From assembly GCA_030038435.1 (NCBI GenBank), contig JASHOY010000261.1, forward strand, positions 1 to 39,940: a stretch of 39,940 bases of DNA. The letters run 5' to 3'. Below are positions 27,061 through 37,140 of this stretch, in pieces (the stretch's first letter is position 1; each line of letters opens with the position of its first letter). Source of the stretch: Acidobacteriaceae bacterium. GTDB lineage: Bacteria > Acidobacteriota > Terriglobia > Terriglobales > Acidobacteriaceae. The notes under the pieces were generated by a model that made no database searches, had not been told where the DNA came from, and saw only the letters and a program-made list of their open reading frames with translations. The translations under genes and the position numbers were made by a program.

Positions 27061-28623
27061 ATGCAACTTGGTATGCGGGCAGTATGCGCGCTGGCGATTG
27101 CCGCGGGGGTTCCGGTGATGCACATGCCGGGGCATGCGAATCCGCTGGTGGTGAAGACGGAGCAGGGGCGGATTCGCGGGAAATACATCAACGGGCAGCA
27201 GGTGCGGGCGTTTCTGGGGATTCCCTACGCGGCGCCCCCGGTCGGAGACCTGCGCTGGCGCCCGCCTGAGGCTCCGGCCTCGTGGAACAGGGTTCGCGAG
27301 GCCACGCAATATGGGCATCGCTGCATGCAGGGGCATATGTACCGCGACATGGTCTTTCAAGATCCCGGTCCCAGCGAGAATTGCCTTTATCTCAACGTTT
27401 TTACGCCCGCACAAGCCAAACCGAGGAACAAGCTGCCCGTAATGTTCTGGATTCACGGCGGCGGCTACCAGGAGGGCTCGGCATCGGAGCCGCGCCACAA
27501 CGGTGATTTTCTGCCTTTGAAAGGCGTGGTGCTGGTGACCATCAATTACCGCCTGGGGGTCTTTGGTTTTCTGGCCACACCTGCGCTGGCCGCGGAAGAC
27601 AACGGCGCCGCGGGAAACTACGGCCTGATGGACATGGTCGCGGCGCTGCAGTGGGTCCATAACAACATCCATGCGTTTGGGGGCGACCCCGGCAATGTGA
27701 CCATCTTCGGCGAGAGTGCCGGCTCCTTTGCGGTGAGCACGCTGATGACGGCGACAGAGGCGCAGCAGTATTTTGTGAAGGCCATTGGCGAAAGCGGCGG
27801 GGCGATGAGCCTGGGCGCCCCGGGGACGCCGACTCTGGCGCAGGTGGAATCCCGGGACCAGACCTGGGCCGATTCCCTGGGCGCGAAGACGCTGGCCGAG
27901 CTGCGCGCGCTTCCGGCGCAGAAAGTGCTCGACGCATCGCTCAAAAAGGGTGCCCCTGGCTTCTGGCCGGTGGTCGATGGCAGTCTGCTGGTCGAGCCGG
28001 TGGCGGCAGCTTATGCCGCGGGACGGCAGTCGCATATTCCCCTGCTGGCAGGTTGGAATGAGGACGAAAACACCGCGCTGTCGGAGGGCATGACAGCAGA
28101 GAAGTGGAAAGAATTTGCCGCGAAACATTTCCCCGACCGCACCGCGGAATTTTTACAGCTTTTTCCTGCCGACACCGATCAGGATGCGGTGCAGTCGGCG
28201 ATTCAATACGGCAGCGCGCGCTTTATCGCTCTGGGCACCTGGGAGTGGATTGAGGCGCAGCGGAAGACAGGGGATTCACCGGTGTACCGGTATCACTTTG
28301 AGCTGCCGGCGCCGGGAAGCAAGTTTCATCCCGGAGGGGTCACCTTCCACTCCGATGACATCGAGTATGTCTTCGGCACTCTGGATACGCGGCCCGGCGC
28401 TCACTGGGGGTTGGCCGATCGCACCATGAGCGACCAGATGATGACCTATTGGACGAACTTCGCCAAGCATGGCAATCCCAACGGGTCGGGGGTGCCGGAC
28501 TGGCCGTCTTATAACGACGACAACCTGGTGATTCACCTCAACAAGGTGATTACGGTGGCTCCGAGCACCGTCCGCGCGCAATACGAATTCCTGGAGAAGT
28601 TTCTGCCGCCGCCGCGGCATTGA
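27061..28623 (+). CDS. Secreted carboxylesterase, type B family
   Basis: A 520-residue alpha/beta hydrolase with a short signal peptide (VCALAIAAGVPVMHMPGHA). Type-B marks: the N-terminal VKTEQGRIRGKYING, FLGIPYAAPPVGDLRWRPP, EDCLYLNV-like SENCLYLNVF, oxyanion HGGGYQEGS, nucleophile GESAGSFAV, the catalytic Glu in GWNEDENTAL, and the His in TFHSDDIEYVFGTL. The overall length is normal. Substrate unknown: these enzymes hydrolyse a wide range of carboxylic esters. It converges with the glycosidase gene, only three bases apart. Confidence 0.93.
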   Translation: MQLGMRAVCALAIAAGVPVMHMPGHANPLVVKTEQGRIRGKYINGQQVRAFLGIPYAAPPVGDLRWRPPEAPASWNRVREATQYGHRCMQGHMYRDMVFQDPGPSENCLYLNVFTPAQAKPRNKLPVMFWIHGGGYQEGSASEPRHNGDFLPLKGVVLVTINYRLGVFGFLATPALAAEDNGAAGNYGLMDMVAALQWVHNNIHAFGGDPGNVTIFGESAGSFAVSTLMTATEAQQYFVKAIGESGGAMSLGAPGTPTLAQVESRDQTWADSLGAKTLAELRALPAQKVLDASLKKGAPGFWPVVDGSLLVEPVAAAYAAGRQSHIPLLAGWNEDENTALSEGMTAEKWKEFAAKHFPDRTAEFLQLFPADTDQDAVQSAIQYGSARFIALGTWEWIEAQRKTGDSPVYRYHFELPAPGSKFHPGGVTFHSDDIEYVFGTLDTRPGAHWGLADRTMSDQMMTYWTNFAKHGNPNGSGVPDWPSYNDDNLVIHLNKVITVAPSTVRAQYEFLEKFLPPPRH

Positions 28624-28626
28624 CGG

Positions 28627-29979
28627 CTATTTGGAGGCGACTGCGTCACCAGCGGAAGAGGGGAAGTGGATGCCCAGAGTCTCCGTGACGATGGGGCGGA
28701 TGGGGCTATTGAGATCCGTAGGATTGTAGTGGAGAAGGTATTCGAGTGGCATGATGTAAGCCAGAGACGACCAGCCCCAGAAAGGATTGAGCCCATAACC
28801 CTGGCCGGTTTTCGAGTCGTAGTACTCGCGGGTCGCCGAATTCAGATGAAGGGCCATGCGGTAAGTGCGGTCGGCCAGCTCCCGCGCCTGCTTCAGGTAG
28901 CCGTAGCGCATGAGGCCGAGAAAGATCATGAAATTCGAGGGGATCCAGGTGTTGCCGCGCCAGTTGCATTCGCCGTGGCGGGTACCTTCGTAAAAATCGG
29001 GCTCGGTGAGCGCGTAGGTTGGCACCGGGTACCGGGTCCAGAATTCTCTCGGGTTCATCAGGTGATCGTGGATCAGGCGACTGGCCTGTTGCGGCGTGGC
29101 TACGCCGGCCCACAGCGGAAAGAAGCCGGCGACCGATTTCACGACTATGCGCTGGCCGGTTTTCTGATTGCGGTCATAGTAGAAGCCGTCTTTTGCATCC
29201 CAGAAAACGCTGTTGATCTCGTCCTTTAGCTGGCGCGCGTGGCGGGAGTACATGGCCTGATCCTGAACCCGGCCGAGTTTGCCGGCGATCACGGCCATGG
29301 CCTCGAGCTCACGATAGAGATAGCAGGCCAGGTCGACGCCTTCATCAAAATAGGAACCGGGAAGGCCGGAACGGCTGATCTGGTTATCCATGCCGCTTGC
29401 GTCCGAGCTGTTCCACACCGGCAACCCGTTATGGTCGGTGTCGTAGGCAAACCAGCGGTCGAGGTATTTTTGCAGGCGCGCGTAGTCTTCGCCCCGCAGC
29501 CACTGGTAGGAGCCTGTTTGCCTCGATCCCAGCACCGCGAGCTGGGCGAGAAAGGGTTTGAACATCTGGTGGGGACGGGGGTACTTTACGCCCAGAGTCC
29601 GCGCAATGAAGCCATCCGGTCTCTGCCGGTCTAGGAAGGCCTGGAGATTGGTGAAGTCGTACTTGCTTACGCCGTAATAGGAGAGATAGATATTTTCGAA
29701 GTAGAGGTCCCAGTCGAAAAACTCCCCATACGAGTATCCGGTAAGGAGTTTGCCGTTGACGCCGGGAAAAGAGTGAAGTCCGCGGGAGGCGATGTTCCGA
29801 TTGAGCTGTCCGAGACGGTCGCGAAGCGTCTCGTGAATTGCAACATCGCTGATTTCAGGAGATTGTGGATTCTGTTGCCTGGAGTCGCCGGAAAGAACAA
29901 CCGGAGACACCATCAGCAGCAGCGCAAGAGTTGACACTGCGCCGGGCAGATGGCGGTAGCGTCTAACCAGGGCGAACAT
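28627..29979 (-). CDS. Secreted MGH1/trehalase-like glycoside hydrolase (GH63/GH37 type)
   Basis: A 450-residue (alpha/alpha)6-barrel enzyme with an N-terminal signal peptide or anchor (ALLLMVSPVVLSG). The barrel shows SYGEFFDWDLYFENI, PVWNSSDASGMDNQ, FWDAKDGFYYDRN, FFPLWAGVATPQQASRL, RHGECNWRGNTWIPSNFMIF and YGLNPFWGWSSLAYIMPLEY, which resemble the mannosylglycerate-hydrolase-like branch of GH63 and trehalases: substrates are alpha-linked sugars. The exact activity cannot be read from sequence. It converges with the carboxylesterase gene. Confidence 0.82.
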   Translation of the reverse strand: MFALVRRYRHLPGAVSTLALLLMVSPVVLSGDSRQQNPQSPEISDVAIHETLRDRLGQLNRNIASRGLHSFPGVNGKLLTGYSYGEFFDWDLYFENIYLSYYGVSKYDFTNLQAFLDRQRPDGFIARTLGVKYPRPHQMFKPFLAQLAVLGSRQTGSYQWLRGEDYARLQKYLDRWFAYDTDHNGLPVWNSSDASGMDNQISRSGLPGSYFDEGVDLACYLYRELEAMAVIAGKLGRVQDQAMYSRHARQLKDEINSVFWDAKDGFYYDRNQKTGQRIVVKSVAGFFPLWAGVATPQQASRLIHDHLMNPREFWTRYPVPTYALTEPDFYEGTRHGECNWRGNTWIPSNFMIFLGLMRYGYLKQARELADRTYRMALHLNSATREYYDSKTGQGYGLNPFWGWSSLAYIMPLEYLLHYNPTDLNSPIRPIVTETLGIHFPSSAGDAVASK

Positions 29980-30056
29980 GGTGCTCGATTCAAGCGGACG
30001 CGCAAAATTCCTGAATGCACTTAGGGGCCCGATGAAACCTTGTCTATTTTTATGGC

Positions 30057-30566
30057 TTACTGGCTTACGCCGGACGCTTCTGCAAACCCCGCTGCCTGTC
30101 CGGATGGTATGGGGGCGCCTTCCGGCGGAGTGGCAAGCGAAAGGTTCTTGGCGTTGATCGCGTCAGAATAATCCTCTCCAAGGCCCAATTTCACCAGGGC
30201 GCGGGAATCGGGCATGATCTTGGTTTGCCAGCCGTTGTCAGCCTGGTATTTCTGCATGGCGGCAATGGTTTCGGCATTCCACTTTCCGTTGGCTTCGCCG
30301 CTGAGGTAATGAGCGCGGATCAGGGCCTGCTGAATCTGCGTGACGCGTTCGGGCTGAATGGCCTGCTGGCCGCGCACCCGGGTCCTGTGACGATAATAAC
30401 GATGATGAATATAACGATGTAAATAATGGTGTGAAGTGCGCGTGTGATGGACATATGCGCTGCTGGCAGCTCGATGAATATGCGCCGCATAGGCTGCAGG
30501 CTCGCCTGTGACCACAAGGAGCGCTGCTGTAAACAGGGCGGCATAACAAGCCCGGGTCAGAAGCAT
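30057..30566 (-). CDS. Secreted His-rich protein with peptidoglycan-binding domain
   Basis: A 169-residue exported protein. The signal peptide (YAALFTAALLVVTGEPAAYA) is followed by a basic His/Tyr/Arg run at ~residues 28-66 (ten His in about 35 residues, with pairs such as HH and HR), then a PG_binding_1 domain (~70-130: VTQIQQALIRAHYLSGEANGKWNAETIAAMQKYQADNG), which binds the peptidoglycan stem. The tail after ~130 is disordered and Pro/Ala-rich. The run might bind metal or tether to anionic polymers; no enzyme domain is present. Confidence 0.85.
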   Translation of the reverse strand: MLLTRACYAALFTAALLVVTGEPAAYAAHIHRAASSAYVHHTRTSHHYLHRYIHHRYYRHRTRVRGQQAIQPERVTQIQQALIRAHYLSGEANGKWNAETIAAMQKYQADNGWQTKIMPDSRALVKLGLGEDYSDAINAKNLSLATPPEGAPIPSGQAAGFAEASGVSQ

Positions 30567-30936
30567 AACTAAAGCACCTCAAAGACATCAGTGGTTTTGG
30601 ACTATCTGAAGCAGTCTAACGGAATGTCCCGGGTTCCGCCAAGAGCAAAAAGCGCTTCCGCACCAAAGTGTTACTCGAAATGCGGAACAAAACGGTTACT
30701 TCCCATTTTGAAATCAACGGGCGGAATCGGAAAGGCCGAGGAGCCGGCGGCCCACCGTTCCGCTTTGCACTTGGATGCGATCATATCCCAATGTGTCAAC
30801 CGGGCCGCGGAAATCCGCTCACTTAGGTAATGAGGACGCAGCAACGGCGCCGCAGGGATGGCGATTCTTTTCAAGGCCTGGGGGCGGCGCGATGAGCCGA
30901 TGCGCGGCGCACCGACCGGTGGCCCTGCGTGGCAGG
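30567..30936. other. 370-bp intergenic region, nothing recognisable
   Basis: No credible gene, repeat or terminator seen. A 79-codon TTG-initiated plus-strand frame (30591-30830) has no ribosome-binding site or domain and looks spurious. It must hold the promoter of the peptidoglycan-binding gene and the end of the protease transcript. Confidence 0.5.
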
Positions 30937-32571
<1,635 letters not shown>

Positions 32572-32775
32572 GGGAGTCAATGACCTCTTACGGTCCAACC
32601 CATTAGCTGGACGGCGATTGCGGTAAGCATAAGTATATTCCCAATTGACGACTCCGTTCGCAATTGCCGGGCTTGAATCCCGCGGGATCATCTTTCATCA
32701 GCGCCGGAAGCCGGCCTCTGGCCCGAGGCCCGCATCGCACAAATATCCAGGCAAAGCAATTGGCCAGCAGACGGA

Positions 32776-34032
32776 CTACTGAGCGGCTGCCCATCCGAGC
32801 ATGGCGAGGGCCAGCAGCAGGACGCGGCGCAGACCAATCTCGCGGCCGCGCGCGCAATACCACTCGCCGAGGGTGTGCGCGCCGCCGCCCTCCCCTCCGG
32901 CTCCGACCGAGATTGCGGGCACGCCAAGGGAGAGCGGCAGGTTGGCGTCGGTCGAGCCGAGACGCAGATCGGCGCGCAGGCCGAGGTGACGGTCGACGGC
33001 CTGCAGAGCTTCGCTTAGAGGGGACTCCGCGGGCAGGTGACCGGCGGGCCGTTCGCCGATTTTCACGATGGAGAATCGAAGCGCGCTGCGTCCCGAAAGC
33101 GCCGCATTCGTACGGGCATTCCAGTGCGTGACAGAATCTTCGACGGCGCGGTGCAGGGCGACCTCGAGGTTTACCAGCCGGGCGGTGTCGGTGGAGCGGA
33201 AATCGATGGTGGCCTGGGCCTCTTCGGGTATCGAGTTCACGCTCGTGCCGCCGCGGATGGTGCCGATGTTGATGGTGGTGCGGGGCTCGTCGATGTGGGG
33301 AATTTCGGCAAGCAGAGCCAGCGCCGACGCCAGGGCAACGATGGGATTAGGACGGCCGGCATCGGTGAAGCTGTGCCCGCCCGGTCCGGAAAGGTTGACC
33401 TTGAAGCGCCGCGAGCCGAGCGCCTGGACGACAGCAGTCTCTGTGCCCGCTCCGTCAAGGACGATATGGGCGGCGATGCGCCCGGCAAGCGGGCTGTGAT
33501 TGTAGATGTGGCGGACTCCGCGCAGATCGCCTTCGCCTTCTTCGCCAACATTGCCGATGAAGACCAGCGGAGCAGGCAGCTCTGCCCGGCCCTGAAGCAG
33601 CGCGTGAGCGAGAGCGAGCATGCCCGCCAGGCCGGCGCCGTTGTCGCAGGCGCCGGGTGCGGTCAGCCGGTCGCCATCGACAACCGGATCGAGCCGCGTC
33701 GCGGCGGGAAAGACGGTGTCGAGGTGTGCGGATAGCAGAACCACGGGGCCAGTGCTTTCGCGCGGCAGGTTTGCGGCGGGGATGGTCCCGAAGACGTTTC
33801 CGGCTTCGTCCATCTCGACGCTGCTGAGGCCGGCTTCCGTGAAACGCGCGGCCAGCCATGCCGAGCGCGCGGCTTCTCCATGGGGCGGCGCGGGAATGGC
33901 GACTACCTCGGCTTGCCAGTCCATAATGCGCTTGGGATTGCGGTGCAGCCAGGCGAAGGCGGCGTGCACAGGCCTTTGCGCGGCAAGAGCGGTGACGCGG
34001 GTAAAGGCCGTGCTGCGCGAAAGCAGGGGCAT
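32776..34032 (-). CDS. M20-family metallopeptidase (PepT/DapE-like)
   Basis: A 418-residue two-zinc peptidase: metal ligands in LSAHLDTVF, PGACDNGAG, GNVGEEGEGDL, VLDGAG and GGGAHTLGEWY, with the dimerisation insert around SGPGGHSFTDAGRPNPI. It resembles tripeptidases and M20A aminoacylase-like enzymes. There is no signal peptide; a short hydrophobic C-terminus (LLLALAMLGWAAA) could be a membrane tail or only a helix. Divergent from the TIGR03435 gene. Substrate not assignable. Confidence 0.9.
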   Translation of the reverse strand: MPLLSRSTAFTRVTALAAQRPVHAAFAWLHRNPKRIMDWQAEVVAIPAPPHGEAARSAWLAARFTEAGLSSVEMDEAGNVFGTIPAANLPRESTGPVVLLSAHLDTVFPAATRLDPVVDGDRLTAPGACDNGAGLAGMLALAHALLQGRAELPAPLVFIGNVGEEGEGDLRGVRHIYNHSPLAGRIAAHIVLDGAGTETAVVQALGSRRFKVNLSGPGGHSFTDAGRPNPIVALASALALLAEIPHIDEPRTTINIGTIRGGTSVNSIPEEAQATIDFRSTDTARLVNLEVALHRAVEDSVTHWNARTNAALSGRSALRFSIVKIGERPAGHLPAESPLSEALQAVDRHLGLRADLRLGSTDANLPLSLGVPAISVGAGGEGGGAHTLGEWYCARGREIGLRRVLLLALAMLGWAAAQ

Positions 34033-34315
34033 ACCGCACTAGGGTAGCAGGAGTAGATTGGTTGAGGGCCAGCGGATGAGCGGAGACGAGGCGCATATTA
34101 TTTCCCGCCGCACAATAACCATTGCGTTGTGCGGGCGTCCATCCCAGTACGACGCTGCGGTTCCTCCGTGTGGCGCCTGTCTGCCAGGACCGTTGATACC
34201 CGGCAATTCCAGGCCGATGACGGTTCCTCCCTTCGTCAATCAACTTCCCTGAGTTTCTGCCGAATCTAACTGGCGCGCTTATTCACTCTTACGAGTCACA
34301 ACACCGGAGGTTGCC

Positions 34316-36010
34316 TTGAAGACCCGAACCCTTGCAGGAATGGTTCTGTTTTCGGCTCTGGCCGCAATGGTTTACGGACAAGCCGCGCCTCCCACCGCGG
34401 CGCCGGCCGTAACGACCGACGGTGCCACGGCTTCGGCGGCGGCCAAAACGCCGGTCGAGTTTGTGATTGCGGACATTCACAAAAGCCCGCCGAGCCGCTA
34501 TGCCTTTTTCCAGGGAGGATTTCTCGAAAACGGCCGCTACATCCTGCGCAATGCGACGATGGTCGACCTGATCCGGACGGCCTATGGGCTGAAGAACGGA
34601 AACGATGTGGCCGGTGGCCCGAGCTGGCTGGAATGGAATCGCTGGGATGTGATCGGGAAAGTTCCGCCGGGGACAACGGAAGCGCAGGCCAACGAGATGC
34701 TGAAGAGCCTGCTGAATGAACGCTTCAAGCTGGTGGTGCACCAGGGCGTGTCGCAGATGCCCGCGTACTGGCTTACGGTGGCGTCGGGCGGAGTGAAGAT
34801 GAAGACCGCCGCGAACAGTACCGGCGATGCGGCGTGCAAGGATTCGCCGCTGCCCAGGCCGGGCGGAGACCCGTTCATCACGGTTAGCTGCACCAACGAA
34901 ACGATGGCCGCCCTGGCGATCAAGCTCAAGCAGTTTCCCAGCGGAATGTACCTGGACAATCCGGTTGTAGACAAGACCGGTTTGAAAGGCGGATACGACA
35001 TCGACCTGAAGTTCACGCCCATGTGGATGCTGGCGCACGCCAACGGGGCGGGGGTGACGATTTTTAGCGCATTGGAGCAGCAACTGGGGCTGAAGCTCGA
35101 GCTGAAGACGGCGCCCGAGCAGGGATTGGTGGTAGACAGCGTGGACCAGACGCCCACGCCGAACGCGCCCAACCTCGCCAGGATCTTGCCGCCGATGCCG
35201 CCGGCGCAGTTTGAGGTCGCAGTCATCAAACCCAGCGCGCCGGACGAGAGGCCAATGGGGAGAATCGCGGGCGACGAGATCAACGTCCATGCTCTGCCCC
35301 TGAAAATGCTGATCAACCTGGCCTGGGGCCTGGATCCCAACGACAAGAGCGAAATTGTGGGTGCGCCCAAGTGGCTGGACGCGGACCGGATCGATGTGCA
35401 AGCCAAGGCAGCGGCCGCAAACCTCGCCACGGGAGCGGGACGGGGACAGCCATCCATATCTTTTGACGACCTGCGGGCGATGCTCAAGCAGCTATTGATT
35501 GAGCGCTTCGAGATGAAAGTACATATGGAGGATGAGCCGGCGGACGCCTACGAACTGCTGGCTGTGAACCCCAAACTGACCCCGGCGAATCCGACGGAGC
35601 GAACGCTGTGCAAGGAGGGTCCGGGGCCGGACGGAAAAGATCCGCGCTTCACCCAGCCTATTCTCAACGAGTTGTTGACCTGCCAGAACGTGACCATGGC
35701 ACAGGCTGCCGAAGAGTTTCCAAATTTTGCCAACTACTATCTCTATTACCCGCCCGTCGACAAGACCGGGCTCAAAGGCGGATGGGACTTCACCCTGAGC
35801 TGGAGCTCCGGCGACAATATGCCCGACTTCAACGGCGGCGGAGGGCCGCCGGGTTCGCCACCGGATGCAAATAAGGCGTCGGAGCCCAACGGCGCGCTTT
35901 CGTTCTACGATGCGGTGAGCAAGGAGCTGGGCCTGAAGCTGGTGAAGGTGAAGCGGCCCGAGCCTGTTCTGGTGATTGACCACATGGACGAGCAGCCGAC
36001 GCCGAATTAG
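34316..36010 (+). CDS. Secreted protein with two tandem TIGR03435 domains
   Basis: A 564-residue secreted protein beginning at TTG 34316, with GGAGG five bases upstream. A signal peptide (AGMVLFSALAAMVYGQ) precedes two copies of the TIGR03435 domain (residues ~45-285 and ~300-564). Matching blocks: FVIADIHKS / FEVAVIKPS; YILRNATMVDLIRTAYGL / EINVHALPLKMLINLAWGL; MLKSLLNERFKLVVH / MLKQLLIERFEMKVH; PVVDKTGLKGGYDIDLKF / PPVDKTGLKGGWDFTLSW; VVDSVDQTPTPN / VIDHMDEQPTPN. This family is abundant in Acidobacteriota, with unknown function. The gene's stop overlaps the convergent truA stop by four bases. Confidence 0.88.
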   Translation: MKTRTLAGMVLFSALAAMVYGQAAPPTAAPAVTTDGATASAAAKTPVEFVIADIHKSPPSRYAFFQGGFLENGRYILRNATMVDLIRTAYGLKNGNDVAGGPSWLEWNRWDVIGKVPPGTTEAQANEMLKSLLNERFKLVVHQGVSQMPAYWLTVASGGVKMKTAANSTGDAACKDSPLPRPGGDPFITVSCTNETMAALAIKLKQFPSGMYLDNPVVDKTGLKGGYDIDLKFTPMWMLAHANGAGVTIFSALEQQLGLKLELKTAPEQGLVVDSVDQTPTPNAPNLARILPPMPPAQFEVAVIKPSAPDERPMGRIAGDEINVHALPLKMLINLAWGLDPNDKSEIVGAPKWLDADRIDVQAKAAAANLATGAGRGQPSISFDDLRAMLKQLLIERFEMKVHMEDEPADAYELLAVNPKLTPANPTERTLCKEGPGPDGKDPRFTQPILNELLTCQNVTMAQAAEEFPNFANYYLYYPPVDKTGLKGGWDFTLSWSSGDNMPDFNGGGGPPGSPPDANKASEPNGALSFYDAVSKELGLKLVKVKRPEPVLVIDHMDEQPTPN

Positions 36011-36888
36011 GAAATCGTGCTGCCCGAAGACGGAGTGGGCTGCATTTCCGCATCCGGTGGGTAGTCAACTGATTGCAGGTAGAGTCCGCAGGCCGGGGCG
36101 GTTGGCCCGGCGGCGGAGCGGCGGCGGGCGGCAATGATCTCCGGGACTTTTTCTGCGAGGAGATGGCCGCGGGCCACGTCGAGCATGGTGCCCACCAGGT
36201 TGCGGACCATGTGATGGAGAAAGCCGTTGCCGCGAACCGAGTAAACGAGAATTCTGCCGGCATCGCTTTGCCGATGTTCCCAGCGCGAGCAGTAAATCGT
36301 CCTGACGGTCGAACCGGGAGCAATGAGCGGCGGCGCGGCCTCTGCGTTTTGGTCCCGTGCAGCGTTGCGATGGTTCAAATCCGGATCGCTGGCGGCAAAA
36401 CTTTGAAAATCGTGTTCGCCCTCAAAGAGGCGGGCGGAATTTGCGAGCGCGTCGAAGTCGATCTGCAAACTCCAGGCATACACATACCGCGCCAGGAACG
36501 GCGGACAGATTGCGCCACGGAAAACGCGGTATTCGTATGTTTTGGCGACGGCGGAGTGGCGCGCGTGAAAGGATGCCGGTGCGTGGCGGGCGTCGATGAC
36601 GCGGATTGTCGCGGGCAAGGTGCGGTTGAGCGCGCGGAGAAGGTTTTCCTCGGGAATGGGCGCATGGAGGCGAAAGCTCGCCACCTGGGCGAGGGCATGT
36701 ACGCCCGCGTCGGTGCGACCGGAACCCTGGGGCAGGGGTGTCTCGCCAGTGATTCGTTCCAGCGCGCCCTGCAATTCGCCCTGAATGGTCGGCTCTCCGG
36801 GCTGGACCTGCCAGCCGCGGAAGCCGGCGCCGTCGTAGCTCAGGGTGAGGCGCCAATTCTGCCGCGCGGATTGGGCGGTTTCATTCAT
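36007..36888 (-). CDS. truA: tRNA pseudouridine synthase A
   Basis: A 293-residue enzyme modifying U38-U40 in the tRNA anticodon arm. Marks: LTLSYDGAGFRGWQVQPG, TIQGELQGALERITGE, the catalytic Asp in GSGRTDAGVHALAQVA, ALNRTLPATIRV, FHARHSAVAKTYEYRV, HDFQSFAASDPD and GNGFLHHMVRNLVGTMLDVARGH. The ~25-residue insertion after SFAASD is non-standard but surface-exposed in this family. Convergent with the TIGR03435 gene, the two stop codons overlapping by 4 bp. Confidence 0.96.
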   Translation of the reverse strand: MNETAQSARQNWRLTLSYDGAGFRGWQVQPGEPTIQGELQGALERITGETPLPQGSGRTDAGVHALAQVASFRLHAPIPEENLLRALNRTLPATIRVIDARHAPASFHARHSAVAKTYEYRVFRGAICPPFLARYVYAWSLQIDFDALANSARLFEGEHDFQSFAASDPDLNHRNAARDQNAEAAPPLIAPGSTVRTIYCSRWEHRQSDAGRILVYSVRGNGFLHHMVRNLVGTMLDVARGHLLAEKVPEIIAARRRSAAGPTAPACGLYLQSVDYPPDAEMQPTPSSGSTIS

Positions 36889-36940
36889 GGAATAGGGGTT
36901 ATAGCACTTTCGATTTAAGCGTTAACACAACTCAGGTTGC

Positions 36941-36975
36941 CCCACCCTTTATGCGTCTTTTGCACAAAAGGTGGG
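36941..36975. repeat. Imperfect hairpin, possibly a dispersed palindromic element
   Basis: CCCACCCTTT (36941-36950) and AAAAGGTGGG (36966-36975) pair at 9 of 10 positions around a 15-nt loop. Short CCCACCCTTT/AAAGGTGGG-type palindromes are reported in intergenic DNA of several Acidobacteriota, but only one copy is visible here, so the dispersed-repeat reading is not proven. It is 50 bp upstream of the truA start and may be a leader structure. Confidence 0.4.
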
Positions 36976-37101
36976 AAAGCACGAACGCTCGCATCGAAGG
37001 TAAACAGCTCAATCGAAAACGCTCTAGGGGAACCAACTGGCTGCAATTTTACTGCCCAGGCCCTTCCCAGGCCGTCGTGCCCGGAGTTGACAGTGATCCT
37101 T

Positions 37102-37140
37102 CACCCCCGACCCCCTGGCGGCAGCACGGGTCAGGGGGTG
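37102..37140. terminator. Hairpin overlapping the alpha-galactosidase stop codon
   Basis: CACCCCCGACCC (37102-37113) pairs with GGGTCAGGGGGTG (37128-37140) with a single bulge; the GH36 stop codon (37131-37133) lies in one arm. No T-run follows on the minus strand. Terminator-like in position; its GGGTCAGGGGG sequence also resembles the heptamer arrays. Confidence 0.45.

Noticed and set aside
26839-28128. 429-codon minus-strand frame opposite the type-B carboxylesterase
   Set aside because: Antisense shadow; the plus-strand gene carries the full catalytic triad.
30591-30830. 79-codon TTG-initiated plus-strand frame
   Set aside because: No ribosome-binding site, no recognisable domain, basic composition typical of non-coding DNA.
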